Assembly: GCA_013694645.1 (NCBI GenBank)
Contig: JACDBZ010000281.1
Span: 1-15,970, forward strand
Source: Chloroflexota bacterium
Lineage (GTDB): Bacteria > Chloroflexota > Limnocylindria > QHBO01
DNA: 15,970 bases
Direction of reading: 5' to 3'
Part shown: positions 1 through 6,796 of the stretch, one piece after another
Layout: the number at the start of each line of letters is the position of its first letter
Numbering within the stretch: the stretch's first letter is position 1
Made by a program: the position numbers and the translations under genes
The notes under the pieces: model-generated
What the model was told of the DNA's origin: nothing
What the model saw: the letters and a program-made list of their open reading frames with translations, nothing else
Databases searched by the model: none

Positions 1-1612
1 GCGGCGTCTTGTCGTCGCGGATGCGGACGATGCGCGGGAAGCGCATCGCGAAGCCCGAGCGATGCCGGGACGACCGCATGATCCGGTCGAACGCGATCTC
101 GACCACGACCTCCGGGACCACCGTCCGATAGCGTCCGAAGTCCTGGAGCGTGATCCCGTGGAAGTGCGTGGTCATCTCCGCGATCTCCGCATCGGTCAAG
201 CCGGTGTATGCCTTGCCGATGGTCAGCAGCCGCGACTCCGGATCGCTGCTCTCCCGGACCGCAAACGTGTAGTCGGAGAGCACTCCCCGACGCTTGCCGT
301 GGCCCCACTCGACGCCGACCACCACGCAGTCGAGGGTGGCGAGCGCTTTCTTGAGCTTCAGCCATCCAAGGCCGCGGCGCCCGGGCTTGTACGCGGATTC
401 GGGGTCCTTGATCATGAGGCCCTCGTTGTGCCGCTCCCGCGCATCGTCGAAGTGACGGTCGACCTCGTCAGCCGATGCGGCCGACGCAAGGTGGGATAGC
501 AGCAGGCGCCGGCCGCTGCGGTCCGGAAGGGCGAGCGCCTCCAAACGCCGCCGACGCTCGCGCAGCGCCGTCTCGAGCAGATCCTCGCCGCCGGCATGAA
601 GCAGATCGAACGCGACGAGCACGACGGGCACCTCAGCCAGCAGCTGGGCCGATGGCCGCACCCGACCGAGCCGGGTCTGGAGCGACGCGAAGTCCAGGAC
701 CGATCCCTGCCGCCAAGGGACGAGCTCGCCGTCGATGACCAGTGGTGCATCGGGCTCGAGGACGGCGGCTGCCTCGGCGATCTCGGGGAAGGAGCGGGTG
801 ACATCGTTGAGGTCGCGGCTGAAGAGGCGGGGGGTGCCATCGGCATGCACGTGCAGCTGAGCTCGGATGCCGTCGTACTTGTCCTCGATCCACGCCTCGT
901 CACCGACGCGGCGCATGACCTCGGCGGCATCGGCGACCGGACTGGCGAGCATGAAGCGGATCGGTCGCCCCACGTGGAGGACAGCCTCCGCCAGCCGGCC
1001 ATCGCGCGCCAGCAGCGCCGCCTCGCCGATCTCGCCGGTCAGCATGTGGGCCCGCCGAACCGACGCCAGGTCCGCGTCGAACGCCGTCGCAATCGCCTCC
1101 TCGAGCAGCCCTTCGCGGAGACCGATGCGCGTCTCGCGCGACGAGATTCTGCCGATGAAGCGCGCCTCATCCGAGGTCGCCCTGCCGAACAGGCTCTCGA
1201 GGATGCCGATGCGCCGCTCGCTGCCTGCTGCCGCCGCGATCGCCGCGAACGTGGCCGCAACATCGGCAACCGTCAGGGCGGGGCCCGGTCGCTCGACCGC
1301 GCCCAACAGTTCCCCGGCCGCATCGCCGAAGTCCGAGTGCCGCAGGTATGCGGCACGCGCCGTTTCCGCGTCGGCACCGCTGGCCCGTGCCAGTGCCGCG
1401 CCCTGCTGCACCCAGCCCATGCCGAGCTTCGCACCCGGATCAACCAAAGGCCGACCGGCGAAGAAGCCACACGCCGCAGCGAGATCGGCCGCCGGGAGGT
1501 CGCGAAGGTAGGCGGCGAGCAGGTCACGCTTCGCGTTCTTGCTCCGCGTGGCACCGACCGCGTCGGCGGCGACTGCGAGGTCCGCGAAGGGGCTGGAGGT
1601 GAATGCTGCCAT
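1..1612 (-). CDS. lig: ATP-dependent DNA ligase (archaeal/LigB type), 3' end cut by window
   Basis: Seals nicks in duplex DNA through a lysyl-AMP intermediate, acting on chromosomal DNA during repair or replication. The reverse strand stays open from an ATG at 1612 to the window edge, giving 537 residues. Visible motifs: motif I EDKYDGIR with the adenylated Lys at residue 245, a motif III-like VAFDLLHAGG near 300, motif IV EGLMIKDP (397-404), motif V WLKLKK (417-422) and motif VI RFPRIVRIRDDK (524-535). The N-terminal third matches the helical DNA-binding domain of this family (for example GRISSRETRIGLREGLLEEA). Only the short C-terminal tail after motif VI is missing, so the full protein should be near 550 residues, normal for the family. 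No Ku or LigD polymerase domain is fused, so this is not LigD. A -10-like TAGACT ends 9 nt before the start codon and no ribosome binding site is seen, so translation may be leaderless. It is divergent from the molybdopterin gene. Confidence 0.95.
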   Translation of the reverse strand, partial: MAAFTSSPFADLAVAADAVGATRSKNAKRDLLAAYLRDLPAADLAAACGFFAGRPLVDPGAKLGMGWVQQGAALARASGADAETARAAYLRHSDFGDAAGELLGAVERPGPALTVADVAATFAAIAAAAGSERRIGILESLFGRATSDEARFIGRISSRETRIGLREGLLEEAIATAFDADLASVRRAHMLTGEIGEAALLARDGRLAEAVLHVGRPIRFMLASPVADAAEVMRRVGDEAWIEDKYDGIRAQLHVHADGTPRLFSRDLNDVTRSFPEIAEAAAVLEPDAPLVIDGELVPWRQGSVLDFASLQTRLGRVRPSAQLLAEVPVVLVAFDLLHAGGEDLLETALRERRRRLEALALPDRSGRRLLLSHLASAASADEVDRHFDDARERHNEGLMIKDPESAYKPGRRGLGWLKLKKALATLDCVVVGVEWGHGKRRGVLSDYTFAVRESSDPESRLLTIGKAYTGLTDAEIAEMTTHFHGITLQDFGRYRTVVPEVVVEIAFDRIMRSSRHRSGFAMRFPRIVRIRDDKTP

Positions 1613-1621
1613 GCATGGTCG

Positions 1622-1627
1622 AGTCTA
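1622..1627 (-). promoter_or_regulatory. -10 box of the ligase gene, leaderless spacing
   Basis: Read on the minus strand this is TAGACT, followed by 9 nt and then the ATG of the ligase gene. A transcription start 6-7 nt after the hexamer would fall 2-3 nt before the start codon. No convincing -35 box lies 16-18 bp upstream. The call rests on the hexamer, its spacing and the absence of a Shine-Dalgarno sequence. Confidence 0.4.
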
Positions 1628-1676
1628 GGTGGCCGATGGGCTTGACCTCCGTCCGCGAACCGCGCACGCTGCCGCC

Positions 1677-2282
1677 ATGGTCTTCCCGTGGCAGAGGCGC
1701 AACGTGCCACCCGAGCTCGCCGAGCGCGTGCCGCCTGGCCAGGTGCTCACCGAAAAATTCCCCGTCCTCCAGTTCGGCCGCGTGCCCGACTACGGCGACC
1801 TGTCAGGGTGGGACTTCCGCGTATGGGGCGAGGTCGTGGAGCCGTTCAGCCTGAAGTGGGCCGAATTCCGGTCGTTGCCGCTGACCGAGAAGACGCTCGA
1901 CATTCATTGCGTGACGCGCTGGTCGAAGCTCGATACGCGTTGGGAGGGCGTGGCCTTCAGTCACATCGCGGAGGTCGCCCGCCCGAAACCGGACGCCCGC
2001 TTCGTCATCTTTCACTCCGAGGGCGGCTACACGGCGAACGTGCCCCTGGCCACGGCCATGCGGCCGAACGCGCTGCTGGCTTGGAATTACGACGGAGAGC
2101 CGCTCAGCGCCGAGCACGGCTATCCCCTGCGAGCGGTGGTGCCGGGACCGTACTTCTGGAAGAGCGCGAAATGGCTACGTGGCGTCGAGTTCACGGCCGA
2201 GGACCATCCGGGCTTCTGGGAGCGCAATGGGTATCACAACGAGGCCGACCCGTGGAAGGAGGAGCGCTACTCGCGCTCCTGA
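1677..2282 (+). CDS. Molybdopterin-binding oxidoreductase, sulfite-oxidase fold, cytosolic
   Basis: A 201-residue protein of the oxidoreductase molybdopterin-binding (sulfite oxidase/YedY-like) family. These enzymes hold molybdenum-pyranopterin through a conserved cysteine. That ligand is probably Cys78 in DIHCVTRWS, followed by the family-typical LDTRWEGV. Further family features are the HSEGGYTANVP stretch, LAWNYDGEPL, and HGYPLRAVVPGPYFWKSAKW near the C-terminus. There is no Tat or Sec signal and no haem or dimerisation domain, so it is a minimal cytosolic form, unlike exported MsrP/YedY. The natural substrate cannot be read from the sequence. I chose the ATG at 1677 (MVFPWQRRN) because the 16 upstream in-frame residues do not look like family sequence and lie in the divergent promoter region. 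No Shine-Dalgarno sequence is visible. The 3' end overlaps the convergent KGG gene by 16 bp. Confidence 0.85.
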   Translation: MVFPWQRRNVPPELAERVPPGQVLTEKFPVLQFGRVPDYGDLSGWDFRVWGEVVEPFSLKWAEFRSLPLTEKTLDIHCVTRWSKLDTRWEGVAFSHIAEVARPKPDARFVIFHSEGGYTANVPLATAMRPNALLAWNYDGEPLSAEHGYPLRAVVPGPYFWKSAKWLRGVEFTAEDHPGFWERNGYHNEADPWKEERYSRS

Positions 2283-2533
2283 TCGGGCTCGAGCCGCTTG
2301 GCACGCGCGATGAGCTCGGCGACCCGCCGGCCGCCCTTGCGACCGATCTCGCGAAAGTGCTCGTTCGAGTAACGCTCACTGACGGCCTTGCCGCCCTTGG
2401 CGCCTATCTCCTGGAAGAACTCAGCCCCGTAGCGGGCCCGGGTGGTCCTGCCACCCTTGCGCCCGGCTTCGCGGACGCTCATGTTTCCTTCGTTGGTGGT
2501 GGCGGGCTGGTCGGTGCTGCGGCGCTCGGCCAT
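2267..2533 (-). CDS. KGG-repeat stress-type small hydrophilic protein
   Basis: An 88-residue, highly charged protein with three copies of a G-x-KGG motif at exact 20-residue spacing: GRKGG (24-28), GAKGG (44-48) and GRKGG (64-68). The last two are preceded by near-identical segments, YGAEFFQEI and YSNEHFREI. This is the KGG domain found in bacterial GsiB-like general stress proteins and some plant LEA-like proteins. Those are considered desiccation- or stress-related and have no known catalytic activity. The start at 2533 (MAERRSTDQ) is set by a near-perfect Shine-Dalgarno AAGGAGGTG four nt upstream; the longer reading upstream of it is discarded. This strong ribosome site contrasts with the SD-less genes around it and suggests high-level expression. 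Its stop codon lies inside the end of the convergent molybdopterin gene. Confidence 0.85.
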   Translation of the reverse strand: MAERRSTDQPATTNEGNMSVREAGRKGGRTTRARYGAEFFQEIGAKGGKAVSERYSNEHFREIGRKGGRRVAELIARAKRLEPDQERE

Positions 2534-2537
2534 CTGG

Positions 2538-2546
2538 CACCTCCTT
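2538..2546 (-). promoter_or_regulatory. Strong ribosome binding site of the KGG gene
   Basis: Reads AAGGAGGTG on the minus strand, nearly full complementarity to the 16S rRNA 3' end, four nt before the ATG at 2533. It decides the start codon against a reading that opens at 2632. Confidence 0.8.
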
Positions 2547-2640
2547 CGTGTTTTGCGGGACTGGCTTTCGGTGTGCGGCCTCCTGAAGCAAGTTGCATAC
2601 CGAGCGTCCGACACTTGAGGGATCAGAACCAACGACCGAC

Positions 2641-2646
2641 TAGAAT
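2641..2646 (+). promoter_or_regulatory. -10 box of the small membrane protein gene, leaderless spacing
   Basis: TAGAAT, five of six matches to TATAAT, ends 9 nt before the ATG at 2656, so the expected transcription start is about 3 nt before the start codon. The nearest -35-like TTGAGG (2615-2620) is 20 bp away, longer than ideal. There is no Shine-Dalgarno sequence between the box and the ATG. Confidence 0.45.
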
Positions 2647-2655
2647 TGCGCGCCG

Positions 2656-2967
2656 ATGCATCCCCTGCTGCGCAACGTGGTGATCGGAATCGTTGGCCTG
2701 ATCATCGCGAGCGCCCTCGCCGCCCTCGCCCTGCTGGGACGCGACTCCGACCTTTCGGTCCTCGCGCTGCTGGCTGCCGGCATGCTCGGCGCCCTCATCG
2801 GCCTGTTCCTGTACAGCCAGGGCTGGATCTGGGGCAGTCGGGCCGCGCGACGTCGGCAACATGGCCAGGCGGTACTGATCGCCATCGGCGGCGGCCTCAT
2901 GATCCTGGTCGCCGCTGTGGCGATCGCCGGCCTGCTGATCCTGCTCCTGCTCTTCTTCCTGGGCTGA
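2656..2967 (+). CDS. Small three-helix membrane protein, function unknown
   Basis: A 103-residue protein consisting almost entirely of three hydrophobic segments, about 8-28, 33-53 and 73-102. They are separated by a short acidic turn (GRDSD, 28-32) and a basic loop SRAARRRQH (61-69). By the positive-inside rule, the second loop is probably cytoplasmic and the first turn outside. I recognise no family motif. The strong coding bias, an ATG and a -10 box at leaderless distance support a real gene. It is followed 66 bp later by tRNA-Glu, which has its own promoter-like box. Its role cannot be inferred from its neighbours. Confidence 0.7.
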   Translation: MHPLLRNVVIGIVGLIIASALAALALLGRDSDLSVLALLAAGMLGALIGLFLYSQGWIWGSRAARRRQHGQAVLIAIGGGLMILVAAVAIAGLLILLLLFFLG

Positions 2968-3005
2968 TCCTGTTCGACGCGCGCGCACCTCGTCGCGTCG
3001 GCCGC

Positions 3006-3011
3006 TACGAT
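3006..3011 (+). promoter_or_regulatory. Possible -10 box for tRNA-Glu
   Basis: TACGAT sits 22 bp before the first base of the mature tRNA, a reasonable position for the promoter of a short tRNA precursor. The same hexamer precedes the thioredoxin gene at 6800. No good -35 box is visible, so this is tentative. Confidence 0.35.
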
Positions 3012-3033
3012 TGAAGCTCCGGTCGAGATCGGC

Positions 3034-3110
3034 GCCCCCATCGTCTAGAGGCCTAGGACGCCACCCTTTCAAGGTGGAGATCAGGGGTTCGAATCCCCTT
3101 GGGGGCACCA
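3034..3110 (+). tRNA. tRNA-Glu (anticodon UUC)
   Basis: A full cloverleaf can be drawn. Acceptor stem GCCCCCA (3034-3040) pairs with TGGGGGC (3100-3106). The anticodon stem CCACC/GGTGG (3061-3065, 3073-3077) carries the loop CTTTCAA with anticodon TTC at 3068-3070. The T arm is CAGGGGTTCGAATCCCCTT. Discriminator A is at 3107 and CCA is encoded at 3108-3110. It reads GAA/GAG glutamate codons. The gene stands alone, with no second tRNA beside it. Confidence 0.97.
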
Positions 3111-3427
3111 GCTCACCGTAGAGTCGTAAGCTGACACCCCCCGCGGCGCCCGCCGTAGCTGGCGACTCCTCGTCCTGCGCCCACCTGGTAAGCGTTTGAC
3201 GGGATCGATGGCATGGTCCTGTCAAGTGCTGCCACCGGGTGCATTGGCGGGCAAATGAGACTTACGCTGTCCCCTCATGAGCGTGCGGACACGCTTCACA
3301 ACAGGCGATTCGTCGCTAATGCGCACCTGGCCGGCATCTGACAAGGAACAGCGTGACCGTATAAGCCGACTGGCATGCGGGCCGGGCGGACGAGACTCCC
3401 AATGCGCCCGCGTCGGTTCAGGATCGA
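3111..3427. other. Gene-free gap between tRNA-Glu and the zinc-ribbon gene
   Basis: About 317 bp without a supportable gene on either strand. The stretch from about 3195 to 3380 looks less GC-rich than its surroundings. It holds a small inverted repeat, AGCGTG-CGGA-CACGCT (3280-3295), with no T run after it. No copy of the tRNA 3' end is seen that would mark an integration site. It is downstream of both flanking genes, so it may only hold termination signals or the eroded remains of an inserted element. Confidence 0.5.
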
Positions 3428-3607
3428 TCAGATGTGGTTGATCTCGACGCGGTCGCCGCAGTTTCGGCAGTAGAGCAGCACCAGCTTGGGGTCCTCCGGC
3501 ATCGGGCGCCAGGCGTGGACATCCGCTTCGGTGATCTGCTCGCCGCAGCGCGGGCATTCGTGGCCGAGCTCCAGCCACTGGTCGCGCGGCACGTTCTGAC
3601 GGCCCAT
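3428..3607 (-). CDS. Small zinc-ribbon protein
   Basis: A 59-residue protein with two knuckle motifs, CPRC and CRNC, separated by about 25 residues, the arrangement of a zinc ribbon binding one zinc. Between them are a short helix-like region (EQITEADVHAW) and a hydrophobic strand KLVLLYC. I chose the ATG at 3607 because it overlaps the TGA of the upstream gene as TGATG, the usual sign of translational coupling; a TTG at 3640 would add 11 residues. Its partner and role are unknown. The tight coupling says it is made together with the 149-aa protein, perhaps as a binding partner (inference). The reading is short, but the paired cysteine motifs make it believable. Confidence 0.75.
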   Translation of the reverse strand: MGRQNVPRDQWLELGHECPRCGEQITEADVHAWRPMPEDPKLVLLYCRNCGDRVEINHI

Positions 3608-4056
3608 CAGCGTCGGGACACCGGGGGTGGCGGCTCCCAACCTGCCTTGGGTCCACGCGGTGAATCCGGGGCACCGCCCGACGCATCGGCCGCGACGATG
3701 GCGGCACGCGTCTGCTCGGCCTTCGGCGAGGGCGCCAGCAACGGATACGACATCGAATCGTAGCCGGGCCAGCGGCCCACGTCGCCGTCGCGGATCATGA
3801 CCTGGACCTTGCTGAACGCCCCGGTGACGTCACGGACGGACCGGTCCAGCACCTGGAGATCGCGCCCGGTCACCTGCTTCAGGGCAGCCGGCAGCGTCTC
3901 GACCAGGTATGCCGGATTGGCGTCCTCGGCCAGCGCCAGCGCCAGCGCGGCCACGACGTCCTCGTCCCGAAGATCGCGGGGCATCGGGCGACTGACATAG
4001 GTCATGCGTGGATCGCGGCTGGGCCCGCGGAAGGTTCGAACGAGCGACTTCATCAT
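3607..4056 (-). CDS. Hypothetical 149-aa protein, first gene of a coupled pair
   Basis: I do not recognise a family. From the ATG at 4056 the protein is 149 residues: a basic start (KSLVRTFRGPSRDPR), then a mixed, apparently soluble domain of about 90 residues (segments VVAALALALAEDANP, ETLPAALKQVTGRDL, AFSKVQVMIRDGD), and a proline-rich, probably disordered tail ending in EPPPPVSRR. There is no signal peptide or membrane segment. The ATG at 4005 would shorten it to 132 residues. I prefer the upstream start because a -10 box TACAAT ends 10 nt before it. Reading farther upstream only gives antisense of galU. The stop codon overlaps the start of the zinc-ribbon gene (TGATG). Confidence 0.65.
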   Translation of the reverse strand: MMKSLVRTFRGPSRDPRMTYVSRPMPRDLRDEDVVAALALALAEDANPAYLVETLPAALKQVTGRDLQVLDRSVRDVTGAFSKVQVMIRDGDVGRWPGYDSMSYPLLAPSPKAEQTRAAIVAADASGGAPDSPRGPKAGWEPPPPVSRR

Positions 4057-4066
4057 CGGCGGCGCG

Positions 4067-4072
4067 ATTGTA
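4067..4072 (-). promoter_or_regulatory. -10 box of the 149-aa gene, near-leaderless
   Basis: Minus-strand TACAAT, five of six to consensus, ends 10 nt before the ATG at 4056. The expected transcript start is about 3-4 nt before that ATG (or 6-7 nt before the second ATG at 4053). There is no Shine-Dalgarno sequence and no clear -35 box. It lies back to back with the galU promoter, about 40 bp away. Confidence 0.45.
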
Positions 4073-4109
4073 CCGTCCCGGGTCGCGGCAGGGTCCATGC
4101 AACATCGAT

Positions 4110-4118
4110 TGCTATACT
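4110..4118 (+). promoter_or_regulatory. Extended -10 promoter of galU
   Basis: TGC followed by TATACT forms an extended -10 element, which can work without a good -35 box; none is visible. Transcription would begin near 4125, giving a leader of about 94 nt before the GTG start. The leader shows no strong hairpin or known riboswitch pattern to me. Confidence 0.45.
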
Positions 4119-4218
4119 GGCGTCCCCGAACAGCCAGATCCGCCATCGCGCGCGTCCGGCTCTGAGCCGACGCTGCAGCATCGGCATTCGATCCGCAGTC
4201 AGGAGTACCTCGATCACC

Positions 4219-5091
4219 GTGCGCGTCCGAAAGGCCGTCCTGCCCGCCGCGGGCTTCGGCACCCGCTTCCTTCCGGCCACCAAGGCGATTCCGAAGGAGA
4301 TGATGCCGCTCGTTGATCGGCCGATCATCCAGTACGCCGTGGAGGAGGCCGCCGCTTCCGGGATCGATCAGATCATCATCGTCATCGCCAGCGGTCGCAG
4401 CGCGATCGAGGATCATTTCGACTCCAACGCATCGCTTGAGCGCTGGCTCGAGGATCGTGGCGACATCGAGATGCTGCGCACCATTCGCCGCATCAGCGAG
4501 TTCGGCACCGTCGCCTTCGTTCATCAGCGCGAGCAGCTCGGTCTGGGCCACGCCGTCCTGATGGCGAAGGACCTGGTGGGTGAAGAGCCGTTCGCGGTGC
4601 TTCTCTCGGACGACGTCATGCTCAATCCCGGCGGCGAGCCGGTGACGAAGCAGTTGATCGACGCGCATCTCGCGCATCGCGGATCCGTCGTGGCCGTTCA
4701 GCGCGTGGATCGCCGGGAGGTCAGCCGTTACGGAATCCTTGAGCCACTGCGCGAGGAGGGACGGGTGGTCGAGATCCGCAACCTGGTGGAGAAGCCGTCC
4801 GTCGATGACGCTCCATCCGACCTCGCCGTCCTGGGACGCTACGTTCTGACCCCGAAGATCTTCGATGTGCTCGAGCAGACGAACCGTGGCGCCGGCGGAG
4901 AGATCCAGCTGACCGACGCGATCCGCGGGCTCATCCGGGAGCAGCCGGTGTTCGGGTATCAGTTCGAGGGGATTCGGCACGATGCCGGCACCCGGCTCGG
5001 CTGGCTGAAGGCGAACGTCGCCGTCGCCCTCGAGTCGGATGATGCGGACGAGTTCCGCTCCTACGTCCGCGGCCTGGACCTGCGAGACTGA
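4219..5091 (+). CDS. galU: UTP--glucose-1-phosphate uridylyltransferase
   Basis: Makes UDP-glucose and pyrophosphate from UTP and glucose-1-phosphate in the cytosol, supplying sugar for cell-wall glycans, glycolipids and trehalose or other saccharides. At 290 residues it has the usual bacterial GalU length. The N-terminal nucleotide-binding signature runs from AAGFGTRFLPATKAIPKEMM (residues 10-29). Further on are the metal/nucleotide segment LLSDDVML, a VEKPS motif and the RYVLTPKIFDVLE strand typical of GalU. The start is GTG at 4219, with AGGAG at 4201-4205 as a rather distant ribosome site; the glycine-rich motif begins at the expected distance from it. It lies 13 bp upstream of the PASTA kinase and is probably co-transcribed with it. 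Confidence 0.95.
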   Translation: MRVRKAVLPAAGFGTRFLPATKAIPKEMMPLVDRPIIQYAVEEAAASGIDQIIIVIASGRSAIEDHFDSNASLERWLEDRGDIEMLRTIRRISEFGTVAFVHQREQLGLGHAVLMAKDLVGEEPFAVLLSDDVMLNPGGEPVTKQLIDAHLAHRGSVVAVQRVDRREVSRYGILEPLREEGRVVEIRNLVEKPSVDDAPSDLAVLGRYVLTPKIFDVLEQTNRGAGGEIQLTDAIRGLIREQPVFGYQFEGIRHDAGTRLGWLKANVAVALESDDADEFRSYVRGLDLRD

Positions 5092-5104
5092 GCCCGACGT
5101 GGAG

Positions 5105-6763
5105 ATGCTCGGCAGGCTGATCAGCGGCCGCTACCGCCTCATCGCCCCGCTCGGCGAGGGCGGCATGGCCACGATCTGGCGCGCCATCGACGAGCAGCTC
5201 GATCGCGAGGTGGCGGTCAAGCTGCTGCGCCCCCAGTTCAGCGCCGATGCCGGCTTCGCCGCCCGCTTCAAGCAGGAGGCCCGCTCGGCCGGCGGCCTCT
5301 CGCACCCGAACATCGTCAGCGTCTACGACTACGGCACCGACGGGCCGGACGGCGAGCAGTACATCGTCATGGAGCTCATCGAGGGGAGCGACCTGTCGGC
5401 CGTGCTGCACGACCGCGGCGCACTCTCGGTCGACGATGCGGTGCGCGTCGCGATCGGCGTGGCGGGCGCTCTCGAGGTGGCCCATCGCAAGGGAATCGTC
5501 CACCGCGACGTGAAGCCGGGCAACATCCTGATCACCGACTGTGGCGATGTGAAGGTCACCGATTTCGGCATCGCGCGTGCCGTGGCCGAGGCCTCCATGA
5601 CCGTCACCGGCACGACGCTGGGATCGGTCCACTACTTCAGCCCGGAGCAGGCACGCGGCGACGAGGTCACCGGCGCCTCCGACGTGTACGCCCTCGCCAT
5701 CGTGCTGTTCGAGATGCTGACCGGCCGTCGTCCGTTCGAGGCGGACTCGGCTGCGGCGGTCGCGCTCAAACGACTCAGCGAGGACGCACCAACGCCGAGC
5801 GCCGTCGGGCATCCGATCGCGCCGGGGCTGGAGGCGATCCTGATGCGCGCATTGTCTCGCGAGCAGGCCGACCGCTATCCCGATGCTGGCGCCTTCGCAG
5901 AGGCTCTTCGCGTCTGGAGGCGTGATCCGCATGCCACACCCACGCCCATCCCGGGCGTCAGCGCGGTCGCCGCAGCGACCCCTCGAGCTGGTGAGCCCAC
6001 CGTATACGTCCCGCCGCGCGTCACACGCCCGGCGGACCGTGCCCCGGTGGCACCGCCGCCGCGGCGCGTTGACGTCCATGACCGCCCGCACGACGAGGGT
6101 CAGCCGTGGTGGATCTGGCTGCTGGCGGTCCTGGGAGTCTTCCTGCTCGGCGCCATCGGATTTCTCGCCGTTCAGCTGTTCGGGAGCGGGAGCGTGGAGC
6201 CGACCCCCGGTCCGTCGGTCGGACTCGTGAGCGTGCCGGAATGCGAGGGCGTGGCGCTGACGACGTTGCGGAGCCAGCTTATCGAGCTGGGGCTCGACAT
6301 GGAAGAGGATGCGGAGACCTCGGAGACGGTCGACGAGGGGGACGTCATCCGCTGCGAGCCCGAGACGGGACGGGAGATCGCGGAGGGCAGCGCGCTGCGG
6401 GTCATCGTGTCGAGCGGCGAGGAGGAGGTCCAGGTGCCGAGCCTGCGTGGGCAGACCCAGGCGCAGGCCGAGGCTACCTTGCGGGAATTCGACCTGAGGG
6501 TCGGCGAGATCGACGTCGAGCCCGACGCCACGATCCCTGACGGATCCGTGATCACAAGCGACCCACCCCCCGGCAACACGGTCGCCGCCGGGAGCCAGGT
6601 GAACCTCGTGGTCAGCAGCGGCCCAACACCCTCGCCGACCCCATCCCCGACCCCGACCCCGACACCCACGCCGACCCCGACACCAGTGCCCACGCCGGTC
6701 CCCACGCCCGTGCCCACGCTGCCTCCCCCGCCCCCGACACCCACGCCACTCCCCACGCCCTAG
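5105..6763 (+). CDS. pknB: PASTA-domain Ser/Thr protein kinase (PknB/StkP type)
   Basis: Membrane-bound Hanks-type kinase; PASTA kinases sense muropeptides or lipid II and phosphorylate growth and division proteins. From ATG 5105 it has 552 residues (GTG 5099 would add two). Cytosolic kinase domain about 10-270: Gly loop GEGGMATIW (17-25), Lys39 in VAVKLL, catalytic HRDVKPGN (133-140), DFG (153-155) and HYFSPEQARG, so all catalytic residues are present. A proline-rich linker leads to one membrane helix (about 335-357). Outside are two PASTA-like repeats, about 375-440 and 441-505, and a Pro-Thr tail of about 46 residues. Two repeats is fewer than the three or four of many homologues. The gene follows galU by 13 bp, linking wall precursor supply to wall sensing (inference). 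No good ribosome site precedes the start, so coupling to galU is likely. Confidence 0.95.
   Translation: MLGRLISGRYRLIAPLGEGGMATIWRAIDEQLDREVAVKLLRPQFSADAGFAARFKQEARSAGGLSHPNIVSVYDYGTDGPDGEQYIVMELIEGSDLSAVLHDRGALSVDDAVRVAIGVAGALEVAHRKGIVHRDVKPGNILITDCGDVKVTDFGIARAVAEASMTVTGTTLGSVHYFSPEQARGDEVTGASDVYALAIVLFEMLTGRRPFEADSAAAVALKRLSEDAPTPSAVGHPIAPGLEAILMRALSREQADRYPDAGAFAEALRVWRRDPHATPTPIPGVSAVAAATPRAGEPTVYVPPRVTRPADRAPVAPPPRRVDVHDRPHDEGQPWWIWLLAVLGVFLLGAIGFLAVQLFGSGSVEPTPGPSVGLVSVPECEGVALTTLRSQLIELGLDMEEDAETSETVDEGDVIRCEPETGREIAEGSALRVIVSSGEEEVQVPSLRGQTQAQAEATLREFDLRVGEIDVEPDATIPDGSVITSDPPPGNTVAAGSQVNLVVSSGPTPSPTPSPTPTPTPTPTPTPVPTPVPTPVPTLPPPPPTPTPLPTP
6628..6759 (+). repeat. Low-complexity Pro-Thr coding repeat
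   Basis: An imperfect array of 6-nt and 12-nt units (CCGACC, CCCACG and variants) encoding alternating Pro-Thr dipeptides with some Ser and Val, then a short proline run. It forms the extracellular C-terminal tail of the PASTA kinase. Such arrays are prone to replication slippage; unit changes in multiples of 6 nt would keep the frame. Confidence 0.85.
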
Positions 6764-6796
6764 GAGGAGGCAGGCGGCTCTGCGTGGCATGGCCGG

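Noticed and set aside
596..1645. 349-residue plus-strand open frame opposite the DNA ligase
   Set aside because: The minus strand carries all nucleotidyltransferase motifs in one uninterrupted frame; the plus-strand frame has no recognisable domain.
1642..1670. TTGACC at 1642-1647 as the -35 box of the molybdopterin gene
   Set aside because: The hexamer 17 bp downstream (CACGCT) matches the -10 consensus at only two positions, so the promoter cannot be supported.
1688..2683. 331-residue plus-strand frame across the molybdopterin and KGG genes
   Set aside because: A shifted-frame shadow. It overlaps two genes with clear family signatures and has none itself.
2623..3225. 200-residue minus-strand open frame across the tRNA, containing PPRGFEPLISTLKG
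   Set aside because: This is the well-known false protein produced by translating the antisense of a tRNA gene; it also covers the antisense of the small membrane protein.
3280..3295. Hairpin AGCGTG-CGGA-CACGCT as a terminator for tRNA-Glu
   Set aside because: The stem is only 6 bp, lies 170 bp from the tRNA and is not followed by a T run.
4057..4980. Upstream extension of the 149-aa gene on the minus strand
   Set aside because: The added 300 residues are the antisense of galU, and a -10 box sits immediately before the chosen ATG.
6628..6759. Tandem repeat considered as a CRISPR-like or regulatory array
   Set aside because: The units are 6-12 nt without spacers and are in frame with the kinase, so this is simply a coding Pro-Thr tail.
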